This document shows positions 28,454-38,214 of a stretch of DNA of 64,000 nucleotides, in pieces. Source of the DNA: Chrysophaeum taylorii. Lineage: Eukaryota; Sar; Pelagophyceae; Pelagomonadales; Pelagomonadaceae. How positions within the stretch are numbered: position 1 is the first letter of the stretch; every line of letters starts with the position of its first letter. Under the pieces are notes generated by a model, which had not been told where the DNA came from, did no database searches, and was given only the letters and a program-made list of their open reading frames with translations. The stretch is from contig JAQMWT010000398.1 in NCBI GenBank assembly GCA_029834535.1, forward strand, positions 248,001 to 312,000. Reading direction: 5' to 3'. A program made the position numbers and the translations under genes.

Positions 28454-29212
28454 TCATCTCCGGGGCGATGGTTCTTCTCTGGGCGGCAGCTTTTTCGCCG
28501 CCGCCGCCGCCGCGCGTCGTCGTCGAAACCAGCCCTCGCTGTGGTTCAACATCGTCTGGCCCGCGTGATGTTTCTGGCGGGCGTACTCGCGGAGCACGGC
28601 CGACTTCAAGTCGTCCGCTCGCGCAGCGGTTTGCGCGAGCAACAGCTTCGTGCGGACGACGCTCGCGGCCAGGAGGTCCGACGCCTCCCGCAGCTCGTCG
28701 ACCAAACCCTCGAGCCGCTTCAGCTCGGAGGCCGCGTGGTCGAGGTTGTTGCGTGTCCACTGGTACTGCTGCTGCGCTTGCGAATTCATCGAGAGTCTGT
28801 AGTCGTCGAGCCGCGACTGGATGACGTACTTTGCGCCGAGCGCCAAGTCGCGCTTCTCGCGCGCCCCTCGCGCCACGCCGCGCCGCTCCTCGAGCTGCGC
28901 GAGGAGCGCCGCTTCCTCGGCGCAGCTCGCGTCAACAGCCTCCCGCAGCATCGCACACCTCCGCTTCAGCGTCGACGATTTCTCTTCGAGCGCCTCGTTC
29001 TCCCTGCCCGCGCTCTTTAACCGGTGCCCCAACTTGGCTAGCGACGCGCGCTGAACCCTCGAGTTTCTCTCAGCGCTCAGCACGGTGTACGACAAGGAGA
29101 ACAGCCCCCCGTTTAGATGATGATGGGTATGATGACCCCTCATCGCTTCGACGACGATGATGATGATGCACGAGCGTCGAGCGAGGGTAAGGAGTTTCTG
29201 ATCAGAATTCAT
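28454..29212 (-). CDS. Coiled-coil protein
   Basis: 252 aa, ATG at 29212; an internal ATG at residue 24 (before RGHHTHHH) is an alternative and would remove a Leu/Ile/Val-rich N-terminus. Residues ~55-225 form a long alpha-helical coiled coil (ENEALEEKSSTLKRRCAMLR, ELKRLEGLVDELREASDLLA). The C-terminus is basic (FRRRRAAAAAAKKLPPREE). The overall look resembles small axonemal or cytoskeletal coiled-coil proteins, which is a weak inference. Its start lies 46 bp from the divergent receptor-like gene. Confidence 0.65.
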   Translation of the reverse strand: MNSDQKLLTLARRSCIIIIVVEAMRGHHTHHHLNGGLFSLSYTVLSAERNSRVQRASLAKLGHRLKSAGRENEALEEKSSTLKRRCAMLREAVDASCAEEAALLAQLEERRGVARGAREKRDLALGAKYVIQSRLDDYRLSMNSQAQQQYQWTRNNLDHAASELKRLEGLVDELREASDLLAASVVRTKLLLAQTAARADDLKSAVLREYARQKHHAGQTMLNHSEGWFRRRRAAAAAAKKLPPREEPSPRR

Positions 29213-29258
29213 CCCGGAACTTTTTTGTCATGAAAATACATGGCGTGACGACAAAAAG

Positions 29259-32200
29259 ATGCCTGCGTTCTCCGCCTCCTCCTCGGCCGTGACGACGATG
29301 ATGATGATGATGATGATGATGTTTTTTGGCAGCTCTACGGTGGTGGGCGTTGAGCTCGTGCTGGACCCTTTCGAGGTCGTGGCACCCGCGACCTCAGATG
29401 TTGAGCGCGGGCACACCTACACCGTCACCGGTTCGGTGAACCTGACCGCTGATGAAAACGGCTGGTCCGGGCACGCCGTCCGCGCGAGCTACATCGGCAC
29501 AGCATCCATCGCCTCAATCACCGACGGCGGGTACTTTGCCGCGTGCGGGAGCGCGGAGGCGATGGTCCTGCGATACCGAGCGGAAGGGCCGGACGCGCGG
29601 GTAACGCTCGCGCTGCTCGAAGCCGACAACCTCGAAGAGCGCCGCGCGACACGAGCGGTTTGGAACGAGACGAGCGAGTGGCGCGAGGTGCGGGTGCCGC
29701 TCGACGAGTTTGGGGTGGTCGATGCCGCGCTGCTCCGGGGGTGGGTCCTCGAGATGGAAGGCGGGGGCGTCCTTCGTTTCGACAACCTCGCGTGCGAGGG
29801 GGACCGTGTCTTCGGGGGAGCATTCGATCTCGAAGGGTGGGAGGAGGCCGTCGCGGCGGGGACGTGGTCCGAGGACTTTTATGGTGCGGGCGAATACAGC
29901 TCGTCGGCCGAGGTCGCTCTCGCTAACAAGAAGATGACGATCGACTACAGCGCCGTCGAGGCCGTCGACTGGGGTGGATTCGTCGGCTTCGATCACCGTC
30001 TTCCGGACCGCACATCTTACTACAACCTCAGCGTGCCGTCGGACACCGCCACCAACGAGACCGCGGCGGCCCTCCGGCTCATCGTCGACATCCTGAGTGA
30101 GTCACGCGCCTATATTACTCGTCGGTAACCTAATCTTATCTCAGGTCCCCAGTCTGATCCCGGGCGCGCGACCCTCAGGTTCATCCTGTACGACAGCAGC
30201 GAGACGGACGACCCGGGGTTGCGGGAAACGTGGTACTCGTACTGGGAGATTCTGGACGAGCCCGGCTTGCACGATCTGTCCCTCGGGCTGGGCGACGGGA
30301 CCTTCGACCAGCCGGCGTGGTCTGTCGAGTTTGGTAACCGAGTTCTCGACGCGGCGTCCATTTCCGGGTTTCGGATAGAGGTCAGCACCACCTTCGCGGG
30401 CACGGTCGACGGCGAGGTCACATCTGGAGTCACGGTTTTTGGGAACATGTCGGTCCTAGACACGGGGGATGGTGGTGGGTCCGGGGACGCGTGCTCGAGC
30501 GCGACGCTCCTCCACCTCGAGACGGCGAACGCGCGCGACAAGAGGGTCGACCAGGCCAACATTTGCTGCCGGCTGTGCCGCGAAGACACCAGGGAGTGGT
30601 GCGTGTTCTTTGCGATCGACGACGACAACTGCTTTTTGTACGACGCGGTCGCGGCCGACGACGTCGGCCTCCTCGGAACTTCCTTCGACCTAGATTTCCA
30701 TCGCGCGTCTTGGGTGCCCGCCAACGCGCCCAACACCTCCCTCTGCGAGGTCTGCGACTGTGCGGACGGCGGCGGCGCGGTCGACTGCTCGTTTCGTGGT
30801 CTCTCGCTCGTACCAGCCGCCTCCTCTGGCGTGGTGACGACGACGACGCTGAATCTCTCCGGGAACCCCTCTTTGACGATCGTACCGTCGCTCGAAGGGT
30901 ATCAAGACCTCGAGGTGTTGATGCTAAGCGAGAGCACGAGATTTTTGGACCCGAGCGTCTTCGATGACGCGCCCTCGTTGCGCGAGGTCCAAAACGCCGA
31001 CGGCCTCCTGAACGTGATCACCTCGGTCTCGGAGCGTTTCGGCGACGCGTGCTGCGCGCTCTCGAAGGTCGTGCTTTCGGGGGACTTTCAGACGCTCTAC
31101 GCGTGCGACATGCAGTACGACGCCGCCGGGTCGGACGCGTACTACGAAACCTACGTCGCGTACGTCGATTCCGAGATCGTCGGCCGCATCTACGAGAGCT
31201 CTTCGTTCAAGGCCGAGGCGACCGAATCGCCAGAAATGTGCGCGGCGTACTGCCAGCTAGACGACGAGTGTCAATACTTCTCTTACGACGAGCGCAACGC
31301 CGAAGTCCGGTGCGACTTCTTTTCGAAGATGGGCCGCGCCGTCGCGGTCTCCGAAGACTCGGGTCTCATCGTGAGCGGCCTCACGCCGACAGCACGGGCC
31401 TCGCGCCGCAACGCGACAGTCTGGGTCGATGATTCGGTGCGATCGGCCGTCGCGAGGGAAGACGGCAAATTCGAGACGACGTACACCCTGCGCATCGGGG
31501 AACCGCTCCGCGGGGCCGTCCACGTAACCCCCAGTCTCCGCGACGCGGTGACCACCATTACGGCGCTCACCTTTTCCCCACCTGAGATCGTGCGCCACGC
31601 GGGGATCGAAACGGGCGTTACGACCGTCGTCGTCACCGCCGTCTTCGACGCTACCGAGAGCTTTTTCATCACGCACGAGGTCGCGGCCTGCGACACGGCC
31701 TTCACGGACGGCAGCGGCGACGAGGACCGCGCGCAAGTTTACGTCGAAGTCACGCTCGACGACGCCAACGCGGACGGAACCGCCGCCGTGCACGACATTC
31801 CCGAATCGCTCGCGACGGGCATCCTCGTCGTCGGCGGCGTCTTCGTTTTTGCGGTCGGCATCCTCGCCGCCCGCAACGCCCGCGGCACGGAACGCGTCAA
31901 GTACATCATTGCCATCTTGACGGCGCCGGAGACCCGCCTCGGCGTCGGCATTTCCATTACCTTCATAGACGTCGCGACCGACACGCTCGCCTACGTCCTT
32001 TGCATACGCCTCGATAACGAGGTCACCTTGGTTTTTAAGTATGCCTTCTTGTTCTTCACCGTTCTCGCGCTCGGACTCAGCATGCTCTCCTTGACGCCCA
32101 TGTTCCTCCAGCTCTACCACCTCGTCTATCGCCCCAAGGTATTCTGCGGCAGCACCAGCTCCACGCCAAACTCGAGACTCCGCCGCCGCGCCCGCCGCCG

Positions 32201-32966
32201 CCGACGAGACACGAGCTTCCTCGAGGAGGAGGAAGAAGAAGAAGAAGAAGAAGGCGGAGGAAGAGAACTCCCGCAGACCGTCGCCTTCAGACACGAGATA
32301 CCCGACATCGTCTACACTACCGAAGAATCCTCGCAAGCACCACCAGACGAAGCCGGGATCTTGGACAACAACCCGGCAGACGACGCCGACTTCAAGCAAC
32401 AACAGGAGGAGGAGGAGGAGGAGGAGGAGCCCGCAACTGCGAGTACTACATTTGTCAGGGTGACCTCGCCGGTTGGCGGGGGAAGCCCTTCGCCTCCGAG
32501 CATCTTCGACGGCGTGCTGGAGGAAAGCGAGTCGTCGCTGAAAAAACACCTCGGCTCCAAGCGCCAGGACACGCAGAGCACGCTTCCCACGCCGGCGCAC
32601 TACGAGTCCACAATGCAAGAGGAGACAAAGAAGGGATGGGGTGGTATCTTTGGATCGACCGGCTCGAAGATGCGAGGTTCGACGATGCGCGCGGCTCGGG
32701 TCGTGCTGCTACGAAACCCCGCCATGATTACCCACGACGAGCTCATCGAGGCCGAAGACGTCACGACATTCATGTTGTTTGTCGGCGAGGACATCCCTAT
32801 GATGATCTTCTCGTTCATCTACATCTACGGCATCAAGGGCGGCAGCTTCAACATAAACCCGGCATTCATGGTGTCCTTCGTCTTCACGCTCATCGTCCTC
32901 GGCATGAAAGCCCAGAAAATCCTGGGAATGCACGACACCTTCGAGATATTCCGCGACATGTCGTGA
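29259..32966 (+). CDS. Large multi-domain receptor-like membrane protein, two exons
   Basis: Two exons, 29259-30096 and 30145-32966, give 1,219 aa. The 48-nt intron has GTGAGT and TCAG ends and restores one frame. The N-terminal signal peptide has a core of eight consecutive Met codons. Residues ~35-165 look like a carbohydrate-binding-type jelly roll (EWREVRVPLDEFG, LRFDNLACEG). Then come two PAN/apple-like cysteine modules (NICCRLCREDTREWCVFFAI near 420; EMCAAYCQLDDECQYFSYDE near 645) with a short LRR-like stretch between them (LNLSGNPSLTIVPSLEGYQD). Transmembrane segments lie at ~837-855, ~880-900, ~910-935 and two near 1,165-1,205. The cytosolic loop of ~220 residues has several Glu runs. 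It is probably a plasma-membrane sensor or adhesion receptor; the ligand is unknown. Confidence 0.78.
30097..30144 (+). other. Spliceosomal intron, 48 nt
   Basis: The exon ends at CATCCTGA, the donor is GTGAGTCACG and the acceptor is ATCTTATCTCAG. Removing it joins LIVDIL to S-P-Q-S-D-P in frame and bypasses the stop at 30,126-30,128. It is one of only two introns I can support in the window. Confidence 0.85.
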
Positions 32967-33015
32967 GCCAGGTAATAACTATGGGGACATATAATACTCG
33001 GCATGTACGTAATCA

Positions 33016-34062
33016 TCAAAAATTCTTCTGCTGCTGCTGCTGCTGCTGCTGCTTCTCGTCGAGCGTCATCGAGAGAGGGGCGTCGTCTTCCTCAATGATG
33101 AGGCTGTCGTATGTGCGGTCTTTGTCCCACCAGTTCGTTTCCTGGAGGAACTGGTCGAAGGTGGTGAAAAGGTGGGGCCCGAGGTCGCTGTGGAGGCGGT
33201 CGACGTCGATCTGGAGCGTGGAGGTGCTGTAGAAACGAATGATCTGGTGGAGTTCGGGTGCGAGGAACTTGGAGAGCCAGAAGAACAAGCGGTCCTGCTT
33301 GAAATCGACCTTGAAGGCCTCGGCCATCTGGGCGGGAGTGCGGACGTCGCTGGCAACGTCCAGGACCTCGGGATGAGTCTCGCGTCGAAATATCGTGCCC
33401 GCGAGCCGCCCCATGTCCCGGACGCTCGTCAGATACATCGGCTTTCCGGAGGGGACCGAAAAGGTGAAGCGCTGCTTGTCGATGATGCTCGGCCTCGTGT
33501 AGGCCTTCCAGAGCTCTTCCATGAAGAGGTTCGCGCGCAGAGCGCAGACGCGTAAACCCGCGTCGCGAAAAGCGCGCTCGCACTCCCTCTTTTGCTCGAT
33601 TCGCGCGACACCGTGGTCCGGCTCGGCTGCTGCCGAATTGTAGGCCACCAGAGACACGTCGCTCGCCTTGAGTGCCGCGGCGAGGGTTCCCGCGCGCTCG
33701 ACTTCCCTCTGATCGATCGTTCGAGTGTCGCCGCCCGTTCCGTGAATGTACGCGAATCGCGCGCCCCGAATCGCCCGCGCGAGAGACGCTTCGTCTTCGA
33801 GGTCCGCCTCGACGATCCGGCACCCCCTCGATCGCAGGCTCAGGCACGCGCGCGATGTCGGGTCGCGGCTCAGGATGTGCAGCTGCGACGGGTGCCATCC
33901 CGCATCTACGAGCCCCGACACGGCGCGCGGACCCGTGCCCCCGCTCACGCCGACGCACAGCACCGACTCCTTCATCGAAGGAGCCGAAAGCCCGACCGCC
34001 GTGCCGACGACACTCATGACAACAACAACAACAACAACAACAGACATGAGCCGCCGCCGCAT
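33016..34062 (-). CDS. NmrA-like NAD(P)-binding reductase, probably plastid or secretory
   Basis: 348 aa, ATG at 34062 (a second ATG five codons on is possible). The N-terminus is a signal peptide whose core is eight Val codons, ending near GTAVGLSAPS, compatible with an ASAFAP-like plastid signal. The Rossmann start is VLCVGVSGGTGPRAV, a GxxGxxG-type motif as in NmrA/atypical short-chain dehydrogenases. It continues with RIVEADLEDEASLARAI, FAYIHGTGG, and LRANLFMEELWK typical of NmrA proteins. The C-terminus carries a Gln8 tract from CTG repeats near 33,030-33,053. NmrA-type proteins are NAD(P)H-dependent reductases or redox sensors; the substrate is unknown. It is divergent from the chlorophyll-catabolite reductase gene (126 bp), suggesting co-expression. 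Confidence 0.82.
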   Translation of the reverse strand: MRRRLMSVVVVVVVVMSVVGTAVGLSAPSMKESVLCVGVSGGTGPRAVSGLVDAGWHPSQLHILSRDPTSRACLSLRSRGCRIVEADLEDEASLARAIRGARFAYIHGTGGDTRTIDQREVERAGTLAAALKASDVSLVAYNSAAAEPDHGVARIEQKRECERAFRDAGLRVCALRANLFMEELWKAYTRPSIIDKQRFTFSVPSGKPMYLTSVRDMGRLAGTIFRRETHPEVLDVASDVRTPAQMAEAFKVDFKQDRLFFWLSKFLAPELHQIIRFYSTSTLQIDVDRLHSDLGPHLFTTFDQFLQETNWWDKDRTYDSLIIEEDDAPLSMTLDEKQQQQQQQQKNF

Positions 34063-34188
34063 CGTTCAGCGCTTTCTTCTCTCGCCCCTTGAGGTCAACT
34101 TGAACTTCAATAACATCACGGAACCCGAACCCTCCTACAAATAAGAAGACCTAACAATAATTAATTAATTAATTTATTACCCTATTCG

Positions 34189-35289
34189 ATGGCTGTGACG
34201 AAGATGTTGTTGTTGTCGATGGGCGTCGCCACCGCGTTCCTCGCAGCGCCGCACCTGCCTCCGGCGACGACGCAGCTGCGCGCGACGTCGTTGTCCGAGG
34301 CCGAGGTGAAGAAGCTGCTGAGCGGGTCGGAGTTCGCGATGGACATTTCCTCGATCACCGCTGGGAGCGAGAAGGAGACATACATAGGGCAAGGCTCGGG
34401 CGTGAACGAGGGCGCGGGCCTCGGGGGCTTGATTCCGTGGCTGAAGAAGAGCGTCGGGAAGGTGCTTGCTTGGAAGAACCGACCGGTGTACGACAAGCTG
34501 TGGCGGGTGATCGAAGAAGACGTGCTGGCGACGTGCGACGAGCGCTTTGGCCTCGTCGCGGCGCCAACCTGGTTCGACAACCAGACGAAACCGTACGAGT
34601 TCAGCTCGGAAGATGGCAAGTGCACGGGGACCGTCGCGGCGTACCGCGGCGGCAACATCGATTGGATAACGACGTGCAAATTCTTCTCGAGCGCTCTAGG
34701 CTTTGGGAACATGCGAATCGACGGCTGGCTCGACCGGTCCACGAGGGCCCCCCACATGGCCGTGCACCTCTGCATCGTCTTCAACGTCCTCTTCATTTAC
34801 ATCAACTTGGTCCCGCGAACAAATCTCGTCTTGGACGACGACTACAACGACTACGTTTACGGAGACCCGAAAAAAAGTGCGGGCGACCGCAGTCTCAACG
34901 ACATCCAGAACGAGTGCATCGACGACAAGGCCTTCAAGCCCTACTTTTCCAAATCACATGTCGTCAAGGCCTTCATGAACGCGCCCACGACCCTCCTCTA
35001 CACGGTTGGCTACTCGAACAAAAATTTTGCCAAGGTCCGCCAGATCGCGATGGACTACGTCCGCGTCTGGCTCGACATGGCCCAGGAGAACGAGGGCGTC
35101 CTGGTCAAGAACATCGATTCCCGCGACGTCCAGACCGAACTCCTCCAAACCGATGTTCGAATCCGCCAGTTTTGCGGCCGCGACCCCGACACGAAGAATG
35201 TTGCTAACATCCTCGGCTTGGACACCACCGACAAGCTCGTCCGGACACTCTGGGGCGATCCCAACGATCCCATCTGGGCTTCGCGCTAG
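34189..35289 (+). CDS. RCCR: Red chlorophyll catabolite reductase-like protein, plastid-targeted
   Basis: 366 aa, ATG at 34189. The N-terminus MLLLSMGVATAFLAAPHLPP is a signal peptide followed by an ASAFAP-like site with Phe at the expected +1 position, so import into a secondary plastid is likely. Residues ~110-366 match plant RCCR in order: LWRVIEEDVLA, the IDGWLDRSTRAPHM block, VPRTNLVLDDDYNDYVYG (plant form: LPHRKDLVLNPDY), the PYFSKSHVVKAF block and a C-terminal charged helix. RCCR reduces red chlorophyll catabolite in chlorophyll breakdown using ferredoxin. By eye, the plant substrate-site Glu (Glu154 in Arabidopsis) aligns with a His here (APHMAVHL), so the substrate may differ. Confidence 0.75.
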   Translation: MAVTKMLLLSMGVATAFLAAPHLPPATTQLRATSLSEAEVKKLLSGSEFAMDISSITAGSEKETYIGQGSGVNEGAGLGGLIPWLKKSVGKVLAWKNRPVYDKLWRVIEEDVLATCDERFGLVAAPTWFDNQTKPYEFSSEDGKCTGTVAAYRGGNIDWITTCKFFSSALGFGNMRIDGWLDRSTRAPHMAVHLCIVFNVLFIYINLVPRTNLVLDDDYNDYVYGDPKKSAGDRSLNDIQNECIDDKAFKPYFSKSHVVKAFMNAPTTLLYTVGYSNKNFAKVRQIAMDYVRVWLDMAQENEGVLVKNIDSRDVQTELLQTDVRIRQFCGRDPDTKNVANILGLDTTDKLVRTLWGDPNDPIWASR

Positions 35290-35492
35290 TTGTATTATGA
35301 TTGGTCTTTGATGATGGTGCGTTGTGTACATGTTATTAATCATCATCAGTCGCGTGGTGGTTTGGTTTTTTTCCCCTACAACTAAAAAACCCTTGATACA
35401 ACAACAACAACAACAACAAAAGGTGGTGATGATGATGATGATGATAAAACGAACGATTTTGAGGCGCTCCCAGCGCCATATGGTCGGGGGTA

Positions 35493-36971
35493 CTATTTTT
35501 TTGATGCCGTCGAAAATCCGGGTGTTGTTATCACAGACGAATGAAGGACCTTGGTGGCTCTGAGGAGGCCCCCTTTTGGCTTGAGAGTGAGGAAGTAGGC
35601 CGTTTCGAAATCGCTGACGAGCGCGAAGTCGTAGTGCTCGATCAACGCGGCGAGGACGTGACGAATCTCGGCCATGGCGAGCGCCATGCCAACGCAGTTG
35701 CGGGACCCGAGAGAGAAGGGGAAGTGGGCGTCCCGGAGGGCTTGCGCTTGGTCCGGATCGAGCCAGCGGTCGGGGTCGAAAACGTCGGGATCCTCGACTC
35801 CGGGGGCTGCGCGGAGGATCGGAAACAAAGGCGTCACGCACGTCGCGCCCTCGGGCAAATAAAGGCCCGTGTCTGGGATGACCAGACCACCCGGATTTGT
35901 GACCTCGCGGAAAGAGCCCATAGCGGCCACGGGCCAGAGGCGCATCGCTTCCTTGATAACGCGCTCGAGAAGGTCTTCCGTACCAGCCCGGAGCTCGGCG
36001 CGGATTCTCGCGGCAAAGTCGCGTCCCTTCTTTGCGATTTCAAACAAGGCGAAGGCGAGAGAAAAGCCCGTGGTGTCGTGGCCGCCGATGAGAAAGTTGA
36101 GGACGTCGGCGATCCGCTCGTCGCGGGAGGCGTAGCCGTTCGTCGCGACGACGTGATCCAGAATAGAAGAAGAAGAAGAAGATCCAGAGGGCCTGTTTTC
36201 CAGGACTTGTCTCGCGATATCAAAGATTGTGTCAGCCGCCTTCTGAGCGCGACGCCCCTCGGCCGTAAAAAGGTAGTAGTACTTGCGGAAAGGATCGAAC
36301 ATCCGACGTAGCGAGTATTCGGCCAGGGCTAGAGGCAACTCTTCGAGGAAGATCCGACCTGTCGAAGAATCACCTCCACGCAACGTGCGAAACTCGAAAC
36401 CCCCAAAGGAGACCAAGCCGAGAATATCGAGCGTCGCCATCGTCATCGTCTCGGCCGGATCGAAGGGCTCGCCACTATCGAGAATTCGAAACAACTCTTC
36501 GATGACGCGCGCGGTGCCGTCGCTCGCCATGGCCGCCTCGACGCGGCGCGCCGAGAACGCGGGCGCCACCCCTTTCCGTATCTTGGACTGCTGCGGGTCG
36601 CTCGATTTTCGCGTGAATACGCTCGGCAAGCCCTTGGTCATGGCCGCGAATTCTTGGTAAACGTACGGCTTGTCGACGCCCTTCGAACTCAGGACAAAGC
36701 GCGCCGCATGCGGGTCGGCAACCACGACTGTCGTTGGCGCCAAAGGTGGCAGAGCCAGTCGAAACACGCGGTGCCCGGGATCGAGCTCCAACGCCAGCTT
36801 CAGGAGGTACCACGGCGTCTCCGAGCAGTTCAGCTTGCGAAGCGTCTCCGTCATCTTCCCTACCACAGGAGGCAGCTTTTTTTTGCGTTTCCATACCACT
36901 CTCGCCACCATTGCCACCACGACCGACACGACAGCGCACACCACCACCACACTCGGGCTCGAGATCGCCAT
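35493..36971 (-). CDS. Cytochrome P450 monooxygenase
   Basis: 492 aa from the ATG at 36971. One N-terminal membrane anchor (VVVVCAVVSVVVAMVARVVW) is followed by a basic stop (KRKKKLPPV). P450 signatures are complete: I-helix LIGGHDTTGFSLAF, K-helix KEAMRLWP, and the heme loop FPFSLGSRNCVGMALAMAE with the axial Cys. It is of a different subtype from the P450 at 19-20.7 kb (different I-helix and heme loop), so the two are not a recent tandem pair. A serine tract (S6) lies before the I-helix. The substrate is unknown. Only ~140 bp of upstream sequence remain before the mobile-element array begins. Confidence 0.93.
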   Translation of the reverse strand: MAISSPSVVVVCAVVSVVVAMVARVVWKRKKKLPPVVGKMTETLRKLNCSETPWYLLKLALELDPGHRVFRLALPPLAPTTVVVADPHAARFVLSSKGVDKPYVYQEFAAMTKGLPSVFTRKSSDPQQSKIRKGVAPAFSARRVEAAMASDGTARVIEELFRILDSGEPFDPAETMTMATLDILGLVSFGGFEFRTLRGGDSSTGRIFLEELPLALAEYSLRRMFDPFRKYYYLFTAEGRRAQKAADTIFDIARQVLENRPSGSSSSSSILDHVVATNGYASRDERIADVLNFLIGGHDTTGFSLAFALFEIAKKGRDFAARIRAELRAGTEDLLERVIKEAMRLWPVAAMGSFREVTNPGGLVIPDTGLYLPEGATCVTPLFPILRAAPGVEDPDVFDPDRWLDPDQAQALRDAHFPFSLGSRNCVGMALAMAEIRHVLAALIEHYDFALVSDFETAYFLTLKPKGGLLRATKVLHSSVITTPGFSTASKK

Positions 36972-37109
36972 GCTCCTCAACGAAAAGAATCCAAAAAGAT
37001 CGCTTCACCACCACCACAAAAGATCCACCAGTAACCAGAAAGAAAAGAAATCTGCCGTTGGGAAACGAGAGTCGTAGACCGTTGTCGACTGCAGCGAAGT
37101 AGACATAAT

Positions 37110-38214
37110 ACAAGTGCAGACCAGTAAGTTCATCTAGTCCCAATCTCTAACCCCAGTAAGTTCACCTGGTCCCAGTAAGTTTCATATAAGTTCACCTGGT
37201 CAGTAAGTTCACCTAGCTCACACCAACTCCTTTGTCAAAGGCTTTGAGCTCGTCGCTCTCGCCTCCGCCAATCTAAGCTGCTTTGATCCGCACGCGCCGC
37301 CAACCTTTGAGTTTACTCTAAAAACCCTTTACTCTAAAAGCCCCAGTATGTTCAACTGGTCCCAGTTTCACATGGTCACTCAGCTCACCTAGTCCCAATC
37401 TCCAACCCCAGTAAGTTCACCTGGTCCCAGTAAGTTCACCTACAGTGCGCGCGTAGACGCCGGGAGGGGGCTTATCGGTATTGCGGAGCACGTGTGGAGT
37501 AGGGTGGAGTCGTCGACCAAGAAGAGGATATCCTCGAGGTTGCCGATCGACAGAGAGCCACGTCGAGCTGGACGTGGCAGAAGACGGGCTTCGCCAAGAG
37601 GACGCCGACCTCGCGGGGCGTCTGGCCCTGGCTCTTGGTGATCGTTTGGCGTCGGCGGGCCTTAAGGGATACAGGTTGGAGGAGCCTCGGTGACACGACA
37701 CGATCGATCATGTATCTGGTACCGTCGCAGTGGCCGTGCGACGGGTCGAGGTTGCGAAGACTTTAACCTCGCGATCAAAGTCAGCATGCCGTTGGTTGTC
37801 AGGGAGTTGAAAACTCGACTGTAAAGAGCGAGGCGTCGTCTTCCGACCCAGCCTAGTCAGCCGAAAAGAACTCCGACGCCTCGTCTCCGGGAAAAAAAGG
37901 CCGCGGTCATGCGCGCGTTGTCAGCATCGACAACATCGTTTCGACGGGGCGTGAGAATGGCGCGCTGAAAGAGCCGCCGCGGCTCGTGGAAATAGTCTGC
38001 GAGGTCGCCGTAGACGGCTTGGAGGATCACTGTCTGCCTCTCGCGCCTACCTGATCCTTACTCTCGCGCCTACCTGATCCTTACCCTAAATCGAGGGACA
38101 CAAACCCACCCACATCCTTCATGCTCCCCACACACACCCCCCCCTCTTAGTAGTCGACATTTAAAGACAGACAAACAAACAGACAGACAAACATCTGTCG
38201 ATTAGTAGTTAGGA
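37110..38214 (-). mobile_element. Helitron/PIF1-helicase-tail element, tandem copy A
   Basis: About 1.1 kb. On the minus strand it begins TCCTAACTACTAATCGACAG, then a (TGTC/TTTG)n tract. Next is a decayed C-terminal piece of a PIF1-type helicase as found in Helitrons (~38,030 to ~37,441). It ends in a 19-bp minisatellite (CCAGTAAGTTCACCTGGTC on the plus strand). Helicase residues still readable in shifting frames include TITKSQGQTPREVGVLLAKP and PVFCHVQLDVALCRS. In this copy the tetranucleotide tract is preceded by the short block also found at 5.6 kb. The element is broken and lacks Rep and most helicase motifs. Confidence 0.75.

Noticed and set aside
37110-38214. Exact Helitron termini (5'-TC, 3'-CTRR with hairpin)
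   Set aside because: A 5' TC fits TCCTAACTACTAATCG, but I could not find a convincing CTRR end with a hairpin at the minisatellite side, so the assignment rests on the helicase remnants only.
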